Under the pieces are notes generated by a model. The model was given only the letters and a program-made list of their open reading frames with translations. It had not been told where the DNA came from and made no database searches. This document shows positions 35,278 through 44,325 of a stretch of 64,000 bases of DNA, piece by piece. The translations under genes were made by a program, and so were the position numbers. How positions within the stretch are numbered: the first letter of the stretch is position 1; each line of letters begins with the position of its first letter. Source of the DNA: Altericroceibacterium endophyticum (lineage in GTDB: Bacteria > Pseudomonadota > Alphaproteobacteria > Sphingomonadales > Sphingomonadaceae); NCBI RefSeq assembly GCF_009827595.1, contig NZ_WTYT01000004.1:319317-383316 (forward strand), written 5' to 3'.

Positions 35278-35903
35278 GAAGCGGCCTCATCCGCGCAGCG
35301 TGCAATCGGCACATTGCCAAGCCGGTGATCCACCCAGCCCGGCATGAAGCTTTCAAACTTGCTATCATTGCGGGCGAGCGAAAGATAATGTGCCGCCTGC
35401 TGCGCATCGACCAGCTTCAGCACCAGCTCGCAGGCTTTCTCCTTTCCGCGCTTGCGTGCCAGCGCGTCATAGGCGGCCATGGTGGCCGGCCCGATCGCAC
35501 AGTCTTCCGTGATGTTGGCATAATCGCGCTGCTGCCGGTTGAGGGCATTGAGCGCGCTCTGCAGATAGCAAGATGGCCGACGCGGGCCGAGATTGACGCC
35601 GGCATCGATCACTTCCTCACCCAGCGCCGTGCTGCGCGCCACGATCCGGTCAAAGCCCGGCTTCACGACATATTTGTCGCCATAGATCGTGATCACGCGG
35701 TTGCGCGGCAGGCTGGCCATATCTCCGGTGAAGCCATCTGACCGAGCGACCTCTTCGGTCACGCCAAATCGGGTTGCGCCGCCGGGGTCATCCTCGTGAT
35801 CGACGAAATCGCCTTCCATGCTGATGACGCCGCCAATGATCAGCGCGATCGCCGCTGCCAGCACGCCGCCTTTCTTCAGGCCGGAACCGCGCGGCTCAGC
35901 CAT
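35274..35903 (-). CDS. endolysin (glycoside hydrolase 108-type)
   Basis: 209 residues from ATG 35903; a GTG at 35912 is possible. An N-terminal hydrophobic segment (GGVLAAAIALIIGGVI) suggests signal-anchor-release export. The catalytic block follows: MEGDFVDHEDDPGGATRFGVT, with the Glu and the DPGGxT-x-GVT motif of muramidases in this family. The C-terminal half has AGVNLGPRRP and a helical domain. It degrades peptidoglycan after the holin opens or depolarises the membrane. Confidence 0.86.
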   Translation of the reverse strand: MAEPRGSGLKKGGVLAAAIALIIGGVISMEGDFVDHEDDPGGATRFGVTEEVARSDGFTGDMASLPRNRVITIYGDKYVVKPGFDRIVARSTALGEEVIDAGVNLGPRRPSCYLQSALNALNRQQRDYANITEDCAIGPATMAAYDALARKRGKEKACELVLKLVDAQQAAHYLSLARNDSKFESFMPGWVDHRLGNVPIARCADEAAS

Positions 35904-36153
35904 TACGGCCACCCACTTTGCGCTGCTTCACCAGACGCGAAATGATCGCCAGCGCAAAAACCGCAAAACCGATCAGCGCCTCGATCCGGTCGGGCACATA
36001 ATGGCGCAGCGCTGGCGGTGCCAGATTGAGGACATAGAGCAGCGCCGTGGGATCGAACCAGACCCATGCCATGATGGCCAGGCCGATCGCATTCAGCTTC
36101 ACGCTCCAGTAACGCCACGCATCGCGCCATTCTTCGATCAGATCAATTTTCAC
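35896..36153 (-). CDS. holin-like membrane protein
   Basis: 85 residues from GTG 36153 (AGGAG 7 nt upstream). Two hydrophobic segments (LNAIGLAIMAWVWFDPTALL and IEALIGFAVFALAIIS), with a basic C-terminus. It overlaps the upstream gene by 11 bases and the endolysin by 8, the usual holin position. Confidence 0.72.
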   Translation of the reverse strand: MKIDLIEEWRDAWRYWSVKLNAIGLAIMAWVWFDPTALLYVLNLAPPALRHYVPDRIEALIGFAVFALAIISRLVKQRKVGGRNG

Positions 36154-36388
36154 GCAGGATCTCCTGATTACCGCCCAGCACCAGATCGAGCTTGGTTTCG
36201 ATCCGAGCGAGACGGTCGATGGAATCATCACGGCTAGTTTTCAGCGTGCTGATCTCGGCGGAGTTCTGTTGGACAGCCTGCCAGACAATGCCGGCGGAAA
36301 AGATGATGCTGCCCGCGCTCGAAAGGAGCGCAAAGACCACGCCCCATTCGAGCTTCGTCAGCACGATATTGCGGTTAAGTTCAGCCAT
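36143..36388 (-). CDS. membrane protein of the lysis cassette (possible second holin/antiholin)
   Basis: 81 residues. One membrane segment (EWGVVFALLSSAGSIIFSAGIV) and a C-terminal coiled coil (AEISTLKTSRDDSIDRLARI). First gene of the leftward lysis operon, with a TTGT-N13-ACAA dyad centred 55 nt upstream. Topology fits a holin regulator, though this is by position only. Confidence 0.65.
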   Translation of the reverse strand: MAELNRNIVLTKLEWGVVFALLSSAGSIIFSAGIVWQAVQQNSAEISTLKTSRDDSIDRLARIETKLDLVLGGNQEILREN

Positions 36389-36432
36389 GGAAGCACCATG
36401 GTGAAATGCCCGGCGCGATCGATCACCTGCTC

Positions 36433-36453
36433 TTGTGATCGGCGAGACAACAA
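36433..36453. promoter_or_regulatory. TTGT-N13-ACAA dyad, candidate late-activator site (lysis)
   Basis: TTGT 36433-36436 and ACAA 36450-36453, centred 55 nt upstream of the first lysis gene. Confidence 0.5.
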
Positions 36454-36583
36454 GCAGTCAGTGCAAGGATTATGACTCAGCAGTTATGCCCGCACGCACT
36501 CCTGCGTAGCGGAATTGAATAAAAGCTGCCGTTCCTTATACGACAACATTGCTGACGTTGATCGGCTCTGTCACTCTTCAGGA

Positions 36584-37018
36584 ATGAATCTAAATCGCTT
36601 CGTCCTGACCACGGTTTGTCTCTTTACCACGGCATGTGTGGGAGAGAACGGTTCGAACCAGACCATGATCAGTACAATCGAAAGCACCGTTGCCCTACCC
36701 ACAGAGGCAGCACCACTTACATCTTACGAGCGCTATTATGCGCTGGGCCCAGATGGAATTGTCATCGGCGTTTACGCTAACCATGACGCAAAAGATCGTC
36801 GCGAGATTCTCCAATTCTGTGAGACTTTAGACGAAAGACCATTCCCTTGTCCGATCGGTCAGGGAGGTCTGCGCTTGGCAAAAGCAGGTGAAAGCGTTTG
36901 GATAAGTGACTTTAAGGATTTGCCTGGCATGAGCGGAGGCGGTTGCGGCCAAATCACCGTGGAATATGAAACGGCAAATAAGCGGTTTTTAAGGGTAGAG
37001 TGCAGCGGGCCACATTAG
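36584..37018 (+). CDS. lipoprotein moron
   Basis: 144 residues from ATG 36584 (GGA just upstream). A signal peptide ends in the lipobox FTTAC, so it is a predicted lipoprotein. The rest is a small Cys-containing secreted domain. AT-richer than the phage genes and inserted between the lysis and J units, with its own transcription direction: typical moron. Function unknown. Confidence 0.6.
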   Translation: MNLNRFVLTTVCLFTTACVGENGSNQTMISTIESTVALPTEAAPLTSYERYYALGPDGIVIGVYANHDAKDRREILQFCETLDERPFPCPIGQGGLRLAKAGESVWISDFKDLPGMSGGGCGQITVEYETANKRFLRVECSGPH

Positions 37019-37134
37019 TCGAAGGTCCGTCTCCAACGACTTTTCAGTCTTTTGCTCGATTTCTGCACACCCGAATGTGAGCTTACCAAAAGCTGCTATT
37101 CCGCTAACGACGACATTGCAGACATCACGATCCA

Positions 37135-37554
37135 ATGCGAAAAGCGCCTATGGGGCGACGCAGTTTAACAGACGAAGAACGGCATTTTAGAAGGATTGGA
37201 TCCGGCATTCCATTCTCGCGCTGGTGGCCAGCAGTCGGGGTATTTTTCGGCGTTCTTATCGCTGCACTGAACGCTGACTATGTTACAACCTGCACTGGGA
37301 TACCGTTGGACGAATTCAGTGCACGGCGAGCAGCAAGTATCGCCATGTTGTTCGCCTACCCCTGTAGCCCATATCTTTTGCAGGACGGAGTTGAAGGCTG
37401 GCTGGTAATTTTGATCCTTTGGGCGCCTTGGCCGTTCGCATTCGTTAACTGGCGCTGGGCGAGGCGTCAGCGAAAGTTTTGGCATGGCGAAAGGTCGCGT
37501 GAGGCAGAACGCCGCGAGGCGAAACGCGATGCAAAGACGCTCGATCGCAGATGA
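37135..37554 (+). CDS. two-helix membrane protein moron
   Basis: 139 residues from ATG 37135 (ATG 37150 also possible). Hydrophobic segments WWPAVGVFFGVLIAAL and GWLVILILWAPWPFAFV, with a periplasmic loop holding two Cys. The C-terminus is strongly charged (RSREAERREAKRDAK). Follows the lipoprotein by 116 nt on the same strand, so the two may form one accessory unit. No family recognised. Confidence 0.55.
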   Translation: MRKAPMGRRSLTDEERHFRRIGSGIPFSRWWPAVGVFFGVLIAALNADYVTTCTGIPLDEFSARRAASIAMLFAYPCSPYLLQDGVEGWLVILILWAPWPFAFVNWRWARRQRKFWHGERSREAERREAKRDAKTLDRR

Positions 37555-37586
37555 CCGCTTTCCACGAATTCCCGCCATTCATCATT

Positions 37587-37883
37587 CTAAGGCTCAACCG
37601 CAGTAAGCAGATCCGTCAGCGCCTCAGCCGCCGCCGCCTCGTCCGGAAAGCGCAGGCAGTGCTGGGGATAGCCACCGGCAAATTCGCAAGCCGGAGTCGC
37701 CGGCCGGATCACATAGCCCGCCGCATCGAGCGCGGCGAGCAGCTCTTCGGAAATGCGGTCCTGCGGCACATTGATATGCACGCCCGGTTCGCTGCCGGTG
37801 ACGATCGGAAAGCCGTTCTCATCGGTTTCGGTGTCGCTGTAGGTCGCAATGGTGATGCGGGTCATATAGCCGGGGAGCTTCAT
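37587..37883 (-). CDS. small phage protein downstream of the 554-residue structural protein
   Basis: 98 residues; ATG overlaps the upstream stop by 4 bases. YMTRITIATYSDTETDENGF and CLRFPDEAAAAEALTDLL suggest a small alpha/beta protein. Coupling to the receptor-binding-like gene suggests an accessory tail role. No family recognised. Confidence 0.6.
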   Translation of the reverse strand: MKLPGYMTRITIATYSDTETDENGFPIVTGSEPGVHINVPQDRISEELLAALDAAGYVIRPATPACEFAGGYPQHCLRFPDEAAAAEALTDLLTAVEP

Positions 37884-39544
37884 GACAGGCTCCCTTCCAC
37901 CATATCTTCGATTTCAGCTCGCGAGAACGTGCCTCGCCGGAACATTACTCGTTGAATGTTGGACAGAGCAGGCAGTGAGCCGCTTGATTGTTGACCCAAG
38001 GAAATGCTCGAAATCCCCGAAGGCCACGATTCTGTAGCTGGGTTGGACCACCAAAAAGAGCCTTCCTGACAATTGCCAACTCGATAAACGCCGCCTTGCC
38101 GTGATAAAGCCAAAATAGACTTTACGCCCACTGCTGAGCGTCCGTCATTCACTACTCCCGCAGTAAGCTGCACACCCTCGGAAAACACGCGAAAGGCTGG
38201 ACGTCCATCGGGCAGCCACAACAAAACAACTCTGTTGTTGAGAGTCCCATCGTCAAATTGCCCTAAGACTTGGCTGCCCCCTACTTCAAATGGGTCTGCT
38301 TCAATCCAGAGAACGAAATCATCGTCTTCTGTGATTGGCGAGTCATAGGCCAACTCTTGCGCCGTGATGCTGGCGGCTGTGCCAAATGTCGGAATGATTG
38401 GAAAAGGTGAACTCCCCGGAGTCATCCATAGCGCGTAAAGGTCGACGTACTCACCTACCACATTACTTTCTGGTCCTACGCCAAAGGTGGCGTCTTGAAA
38501 CTCAGATGTGTTTTCGAAAGTCGCCCATATCAATGTCTTACCATCAGCAAGTTCAATAAAGGCTGCGTCTAAAACGGAGGTTACTGATCCTTGAAAGAGC
38601 TGGGTGGCACCGTTAGACGAAAACTGGACTCTCGCATTGTCACCGGGTGATTGCGAATCGTCATACCATTGAAGCCGGGCCTGCCCGGAACTTCCGAACT
38701 CTATGATAGCGCCAATCGCAAATATGCTAACGCCATCAGGGAGAGTCGCCCTTTCAGTACTAGTCCGCGAATAAGAATAGCCCTCACTGGCGAGTCGGAC
38801 AGGACTGAGAAACACATCATCGGGCGGGAGTGCAGTTTTGGTGCAGGTTGACGGCAGATTGAAAGGCGTGAACGTTTGAGAAGCCATCGCGGTTAGCGGC
38901 CCATAGAACAGCGCACCTCGGCCCGGCAGGATGACCGGCTCGTGACTCTTGAAGTGATGCAGCCTGCCATTCGCGTCGATGTCCCAACATTCACCAGCGC
39001 GATAACTGGTGGCGCTAACGCGTTTCAGGACGACGTTTTCGAGATAGACATCATTCGGATTGCCGACAGATATGCGTTTGAAACCCAGCGATCCGGCTGT
39101 CCGAATGTCATACGTCTCGAACCCTCCATCGAGTATTTTGACGATTGATTTGCTGGCAGAGAATTGCAGATACGCCGCGCCACCAGTCAGGGTTTCGGCA
39201 TCGACGGAGAGCACGAACCGAGAGCCAACAGGCAGGCCAGCAGGGTCTTGAGCCAAAATAGCGTAATCACCGTCGGGAGCGTACATCCGTGCACGCCCAT
39301 CCACCACGCTGGTGACAGACGTGCCTTCATCATTGATGCCCCACCCGTTCAGGCCATCGCTGAAATCGCCATTGACGATCAGATTGCCCGAAAGCGGGAT
39401 GGCGAAGTCGCGGGTGAGATGGCTGCCAGAGCGGTACCACCCGTGCGCAAAATCGAGAGCGAAGTCAGCATCACCCAAAGGCACCTTCTCGCGCGTAAGA
39501 TCGCGCGATGCCAGCGATCCGGACGCAGGATAGAAGCCCATCAT
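37880..39544 (-). CDS. putative virion carbohydrate-binding/adhesin protein
   Basis: 554 residues. Beta-rich throughout. An early LIVNGDFSDGLNGWGI block resembles carbohydrate-binding-module starts. The C-terminal half (DDFVLWIEADPF, LWLPDGRPAFRVFSEGVQ) resembles concanavalin-like lectin domains. No signal peptide. Lies in a leftward three-gene unit between lysis and baseplate genes, so it is probably a tail-tip receptor binder or decoration. Moderately AT-rich core suggests domain exchange. Confidence 0.6.
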   Translation of the reverse strand: MMGFYPASGSLASRDLTREKVPLGDADFALDFAHGWYRSGSHLTRDFAIPLSGNLIVNGDFSDGLNGWGINDEGTSVTSVVDGRARMYAPDGDYAILAQDPAGLPVGSRFVLSVDAETLTGGAAYLQFSASKSIVKILDGGFETYDIRTAGSLGFKRISVGNPNDVYLENVVLKRVSATSYRAGECWDIDANGRLHHFKSHEPVILPGRGALFYGPLTAMASQTFTPFNLPSTCTKTALPPDDVFLSPVRLASEGYSYSRTSTERATLPDGVSIFAIGAIIEFGSSGQARLQWYDDSQSPGDNARVQFSSNGATQLFQGSVTSVLDAAFIELADGKTLIWATFENTSEFQDATFGVGPESNVVGEYVDLYALWMTPGSSPFPIIPTFGTAASITAQELAYDSPITEDDDFVLWIEADPFEVGGSQVLGQFDDGTLNNRVVLLWLPDGRPAFRVFSEGVQLTAGVVNDGRSAVGVKSILALSRQGGVYRVGNCQEGSFWWSNPATESWPSGISSISLGQQSSGSLPALSNIQRVMFRRGTFSRAEIEDMVEGSLS

Positions 39545-39810
39545 GCGATGAAGGCCAGCGCCACCCGGCCTGCAGACTGGCCGCGCAGCCAGATATGTTC
39601 CGCCGCGCAGTCAACGGCCATATGACGTGTCAGATGCACACCAGCAGTCAGATCATCGGGCATATCATCCTGCAGTGCCACGAAGAGCAGCTGCCCCGAA
39701 CGGAACAAGCTTTCGATCATGCAGGCGCGATTGGCGAGTTCCGGCCGCACAGCGGCAAGATCAATCCATTCGGTGCCAATATCCTGAGAAGGAAGGGTTT
39801 CGACGATCAT
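39541..39810 (-). CDS. small phage protein heading the adhesin-like unit
   Basis: 89 residues from ATG 39810; the frame is open to 39867, but that part overlaps the divergent control region. Contains IDLAAVRPELANRACMIE and AEHIWLRGQSAGRVALAFIA. Stop overlaps the next ATG by 4 bases. First gene of a leftward unit. No family recognised. Confidence 0.6.
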   Translation of the reverse strand: MIVETLPSQDIGTEWIDLAAVRPELANRACMIESLFRSGQLLFVALQDDMPDDLTAGVHLTRHMAVDCAAEHIWLRGQSAGRVALAFIA

Positions 39811-39881
39811 GGGCGCAGCCTCGATAGAGTGGAAATGCACGCCACATTTGCGCGCGCGCGGCTGCAATCCACCGCCCCGGC

Positions 39882-39902
39882 TTGTGTTGCAGGAAACGAC
39901 AA
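39882..39902. promoter_or_regulatory. TTGT-N13-ACAA dyad, candidate late-activator site (J)
   Basis: TTGT 39882-39885 and ACAA 39899-39902, centred 57 nt upstream of the J start and 82 nt upstream of the divergent 39810 start. Confidence 0.5.
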
Positions 39903-39948
39903 AACCAGCGCCTCGTGACTATGCCGGCGGGCTGGCACAGCTGCGGCA

Positions 39949-40821
39949 ATGTCCACGCCCGCCATCGACCTGTCGCGCCTGCCCGCGCCTGACGTTCTGG
40001 AAACGCTCGATAGCGAGGCGATCCTTGCCGCCAGTTTGAGGGATCTGCAGGCGCGCTGGCCGGACTATGACACGCCGCTGGAATCCGACCCGGCAATGAA
40101 GCTGCTGGAAGCGGCCGCCTATCGCGAAATGCTGATGCAGGCGCGGATCAATGATGCGGCGCGGTCGGTGATGCTGGCTTTCTCGGCCGGCAGCGATCTC
40201 GACCATCTGGGCGCCAACCTGAATGTCGCGCGCCGACTGATCACACCCGCCACCGACCGCACCCCAGCGATCTGGGAAAGCGACACAGAATTTCGCGCGC
40301 GTATTCAGCTCGCGCCGGAAATGCTGCCCCATGCGGGGATTACCGCCGGTGGCTATCGCTTCCGCGCTCTGGCCGCTGCGCCCGGCGTGAAAGACGTTGC
40401 CGCGAATAAGGGCGATGGTGGCAGGGTAGAAATCGTCCTGCTCGGCCGGAACGGCGATGGCAGCGTGGGCGCCGAAACTGTCGCCACAGTGCGCGATGCC
40501 TTCACCGCCGATGATGCGGTACAGCTGACCGATATCGTCACTGTGCGCGCTGCCGACATCATCCCCTTCGATCTCACCGTGCATCTGCAAATCGGGCGCG
40601 GTCCTGATCCGGCCGTGATCGTCGGCGAAGCAAGGCAGGCCATCCTTGCCTATGTTGCGCAGCGTCACGCGATTGGCCGCGTTCTCTACCGGCGCGGGAT
40701 CGAAGCCGCCGCCAAGGTTGGCGATGTCGAACAGGCGATTGCCGATATTCCCGATATCGATCCGGGCAAAGCCGGCGCGGCTTTTCTGGGCGCCCTCACC
40801 CTCACGCATGAGGTGCTGTGA
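39949..40821 (+). CDS. J: baseplate assembly protein J
   Basis: 290 residues, P2 gpJ-like (302). IDLSRLPAPDVLETLDSEAI at the start; AAYREMLMQARINDAARSVM and GSDLDHLGANLNVAR are diagnostic. Forms the baseplate wedge. Stop overlaps the I start (TGATG). Placed upstream of V and W here, unlike P2. Confidence 0.92.
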   Translation: MSTPAIDLSRLPAPDVLETLDSEAILAASLRDLQARWPDYDTPLESDPAMKLLEAAAYREMLMQARINDAARSVMLAFSAGSDLDHLGANLNVARRLITPATDRTPAIWESDTEFRARIQLAPEMLPHAGITAGGYRFRALAAAPGVKDVAANKGDGGRVEIVLLGRNGDGSVGAETVATVRDAFTADDAVQLTDIVTVRAADIIPFDLTVHLQIGRGPDPAVIVGEARQAILAYVAQRHAIGRVLYRRGIEAAAKVGDVEQAIADIPDIDPGKAGAAFLGALTLTHEVL

Positions 40822-42056
40822 TGGCGCCCGTTCCCTCGCTCCTCCCCAACAGCAGCACCGCTTTCGAACGCGCCATCGAGCAGGTGATCGGCAGCCGGCA
40901 GCTGATGTCGGCGGATCTGATCAGCGCCCCGCTCGACCCCGATCGCTGCCCTGCCCATTTGCTCGGTTTCCTCGCCTGGGCGAAGTCGCTGGAAATCTGG
41001 GACGATGACTGGAGCGAGACGAAGAAGCGCGGCACGATCCGCAATGCGGTGCGCCTGCACCGGCTGAAGACCACGCCCGCTGGCATTCGCGACCATCTTC
41101 AGCTGGTTGATGCCGAACTGCTTGATCTCGTGCGCCCGCCGGCCACGCCCTATCTCGCACGCGGTCTTAATGATGCGGCGCGCGAAGCCTGGCTGGATGG
41201 CCTGCCGCAGCTTCGGATCTATCCCTTCGCCCGGCGCAGCACTGCCCGGCCAGGGCAGATATTCCTCTCCCGCCCGCTTCACCGCGCCTTCCTTGCGGAT
41301 CAGGCAGGACGCGGCGCGCACGCGCGCTTCCTGCTCACCTCGCGCGGTGTCGCCAATCGGGGCCAGCGCGCCAGCTTTGTCGATGGCGGAGTTACGCATG
41401 ACACTACGCTCAGCGATACCGGCGATGGCGGCACCCGCGTCACCATCCGCCGCACCGCCGATCGCGCCTTTTATGGTCACAGTCATCTCGGCGTCTTCCT
41501 GCGGAAAAGCCGCGCCCATGACAGCCTGCTATCCTTCCGCGTCGCAATGGATGGCCCAGCGCGCGCTCTGTCGCCCGGCCTCAATGCCACAGACATTCGC
41601 CCGCGCCGCATACACCAGCGGCGCAGCGCGCAACGCGCACGCGGCTTTCTCGGCCGGCTGCATTTGGGAGACAGATCGGCCTTCCTGCCGGCAAGCGAAG
41701 GGCCGATGCTGGTCTATGACCGGATTGCCTTTGCCGTGCCCGGCCGTCCCCTGCCCCGCATACAGGCAACCACCTTCCTTGGCCGCGACCGGCTCGGCAT
41801 AGCGCCCTTCACCGCAGAAATGCGCATCGGCATTCCGGCAAAACGCCCGCCCGCTCTCGCCAGGCACTTCTATGGCCATGCCGTGCTCTGGAAAGCCAGC
41901 ACCGCCCGCTTCACCCGCGCGCTGGAGGCGATCCGCGTCTCCAAGGCTCTGCGCGACACGATCAGGGTCACCAGCACCACGCACCGCCCGGTGGCCTTCA
42001 CCCCTTCGCTTCGCTTCGGCGAATTCATGTTCGGCGAAATCAGAAAGGTCGCCTGA
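40821..42056 (+). CDS. I: tail protein I with long C-terminal extension
   Basis: 411 residues against ~176 in P2 gpI. The first ~190 match the family (LLPNSSTAFERAIEQV, PLDPDRCPAHLLGFLAWA, HRLKTTPAGIRDHL). The remaining ~220 residues, Arg-rich with repeated beta patterns, are an added domain that could attach fibres. Start ATG 40821 overlaps the J stop; the end overlaps the next ATG by one base. Confidence 0.88.
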   Translation: MAPVPSLLPNSSTAFERAIEQVIGSRQLMSADLISAPLDPDRCPAHLLGFLAWAKSLEIWDDDWSETKKRGTIRNAVRLHRLKTTPAGIRDHLQLVDAELLDLVRPPATPYLARGLNDAAREAWLDGLPQLRIYPFARRSTARPGQIFLSRPLHRAFLADQAGRGAHARFLLTSRGVANRGQRASFVDGGVTHDTTLSDTGDGGTRVTIRRTADRAFYGHSHLGVFLRKSRAHDSLLSFRVAMDGPARALSPGLNATDIRPRRIHQRRSAQRARGFLGRLHLGDRSAFLPASEGPMLVYDRIAFAVPGRPLPRIQATTFLGRDRLGIAPFTAEMRIGIPAKRPPALARHFYGHAVLWKASTARFTRALEAIRVSKALRDTIRVTSTTHRPVAFTPSLRFGEFMFGEIRKVA

Positions 42057-44314
42057 TGGAAAAAATCGTCAATTTCCGGGACGGGATGGATCTCAGCTCC
42101 ACCGATCTCAAGAATATCCAGTCCTTCGCGCAGGAAAGCCTCGATCATATCGTGGCCGATACCGTGACCACGCAGCGCAAATATGCCGGCTTTGCCTCGG
42201 TCATGCTCAGCGGCCTGCGCATGCAGGTCAGCGCCGGGCGGCTTTACGATGCGGGCCGCGTCTTCAATATGGAGGCGGCGATCGAGCATGATTTTACCGC
42301 CGCCACGCCGGTGCAGCACCGCAAGATCTGCTCGCTCGTTGCCTGGTCCGAAGTGATCGAGACCGGCGAGACCTCGCGCGAGATCCTGATCGATGTCGAA
42401 AACCAGACCACCGAAGCGCAAACGGTGATGATGGAAACGCGCCGCGTCGCGCGTCTCTCGGTCCGGCAGGGTGTCGAAAGCCCCGATCCGGTGGCCCCGG
42501 CCATCGTTGAAGGCCAGCTGGAAATCGCCCGCATCACGCTGACCACCACCGGCATTGAAAGCATTGCCATGGTGGCAGACAATGCCCTGCCTTCGACTGC
42601 AGCCCATGGCACCCGCCTTGCCCATCTCGAGACCTTCCGCCGCGACGCGCAGGCCAAGGTGCAGGGTCTGTCTGGCGATATTGCCGCATTGACTGAAGGC
42701 CAGGCCAATATGGTGGGGGTCGAACAATATGGGCAGGTGCTCGACCGTCTCGCGTCTGTTGAGGCAAAGACCGGCGTGCCCGATAGTGCGGTTTCCAGCT
42801 TTGCCGATTTCCTGCTCGATGAAAGCGCCAGCGACACCGGCTTTGCCGGCTATCATGCCAAGGTGGAGGAAGGCATTCGCTTTCCCGAAGCGGCATCAAG
42901 CACCACCGCACTCGCTCTCAAGAACCCGATCGATCCCGGCGCGAAGCTCAGCGATGGGCTGCTGCTGCCAGCCTATGACCGGGATCTGCGCTTTTCCACC
43001 GGCGCGCCCACGGGTGAGGTCAAGCTCAATGGCTATAGCTATCAGACCAATGAGCTGACCCGCAAAACGCTGGTCCGCTATCGCCTGCGACACGGCATTC
43101 TGCATCCCTTCAGCTCGCGCTATGCCTTCCTGAAATCGGGGCGCTACGATCTGCTGGGCGCAGTCTTCACCAAACAGGGCGAAGTGCTGCAGGCAAACGC
43201 AGCCGCGCGCTCTGCCTTACTGCGCAATCACATTTTCTGGCGCCGCCACTTCCACTGGGTGGACAAGGTGGAGGTGCCCTATTGGGATACGGTCACGGTC
43301 GACCACACCGTGCCCGGCACGCAGGTCACCGAAACCTTCCTGCAGGCCAATGACATGGTGCTCGATGCGCTGGGCCTGTGGTTTACCAAGCTCGCCGCCG
43401 ATGGCGCGGTGACGGTGGCCATCTGCGAGACCGAGCATGGCGTCGCCCGCACCGATCAGGTGATTGCGCAGACCACACTCGACCGGGCCGATCTCTCGGT
43501 CGAGAAAGAAACCATCGTGCCACTGCCGCCCACCTTCCTGACCGGCGGCAAGCGCTACGCCATTCTGGTGATGACGGCGGCCGATCACTATCTCGGCACC
43601 GTGCAGGGCAGCGTCTATCCGCAGGGCACCTTCTTCTATGTACTGGACGGCCAATATCAGCAGGGTGACGGGACGAAGGATATCGCCTTCAGCCTCTATG
43701 GCGCGAAGTTCCGCCAGTCGCGTGCTGTGATCGATCTGGCTGAAGTGCAGCTGGCCGATGGCATTGCGGATATTGATATTCTGACGCAGGCGACCGAGCC
43801 GGGCGCAACCGAGCTCACTTTCTTCGTCCAGATCGGCGGCGTCTGGTATCCACTGTCGGACAGTGAGACGACGCCGCTGGCCCAGGGCAATGTACTGCAG
43901 AACCTGCTGCCCCTGCGCGTGGTGATGACCGGCACGCCGGAAGTCATGCCGATCCTGAAGCTCGCGGGAAGCCAGCTCACCGTATCGCGCCCTGATCTTT
44001 CCTTCAGCTGGATCTCGGAGGAGCGGCATTTGCCAGGTAGCGGCTCCGATGAAATCGTTGCCCGCTTCGAGCTGGAGCGCTTTGACGAGGCCGACCACAC
44101 GCTAACCCCCAGCCTGCTGACCGGCGCGGCCTATGGCACGGAAACGGCCCCGGACAGCGTATCGGACAGTGTGACCGATGACGGCACGATCCAGCGCACC
44201 GCTATCTGGTCGCTCGATGCGGTCGTCACCGACTTCCGCCTGAAGCTCACCGGCACCACCAGCAGCGCCCAGCGCCCCTTCCATGTCGCGGTGCGCCGCG
44301 ATCATGCGCTGTAA
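42056..44314 (+). CDS. large tail-fibre/baseplate-associated protein
   Basis: 752 residues in the position of the P2 fibre gene H, but the sequence is not a standard H. The N-terminus (VNFRDGMDLSSTDLKNIQSF) resembles baseplate-attachment domains of DUF4815-like proteins. A central coiled coil (~200-260) leads to beta-rich domains. Likely the fibre stem or adhesin-binding protein. Overlaps I by one base. Confidence 0.7.
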   Translation: MEKIVNFRDGMDLSSTDLKNIQSFAQESLDHIVADTVTTQRKYAGFASVMLSGLRMQVSAGRLYDAGRVFNMEAAIEHDFTAATPVQHRKICSLVAWSEVIETGETSREILIDVENQTTEAQTVMMETRRVARLSVRQGVESPDPVAPAIVEGQLEIARITLTTTGIESIAMVADNALPSTAAHGTRLAHLETFRRDAQAKVQGLSGDIAALTEGQANMVGVEQYGQVLDRLASVEAKTGVPDSAVSSFADFLLDESASDTGFAGYHAKVEEGIRFPEAASSTTALALKNPIDPGAKLSDGLLLPAYDRDLRFSTGAPTGEVKLNGYSYQTNELTRKTLVRYRLRHGILHPFSSRYAFLKSGRYDLLGAVFTKQGEVLQANAAARSALLRNHIFWRRHFHWVDKVEVPYWDTVTVDHTVPGTQVTETFLQANDMVLDALGLWFTKLAADGAVTVAICETEHGVARTDQVIAQTTLDRADLSVEKETIVPLPPTFLTGGKRYAILVMTAADHYLGTVQGSVYPQGTFFYVLDGQYQQGDGTKDIAFSLYGAKFRQSRAVIDLAEVQLADGIADIDILTQATEPGATELTFFVQIGGVWYPLSDSETTPLAQGNVLQNLLPLRVVMTGTPEVMPILKLAGSQLTVSRPDLSFSWISEERHLPGSGSDEIVARFELERFDEADHTLTPSLLTGAAYGTETAPDSVSDSVTDDGTIQRTAIWSLDAVVTDFRLKLTGTTSSAQRPFHVAVRRDHAL

Positions 44315-44325
44315 GGCGAACGCAG

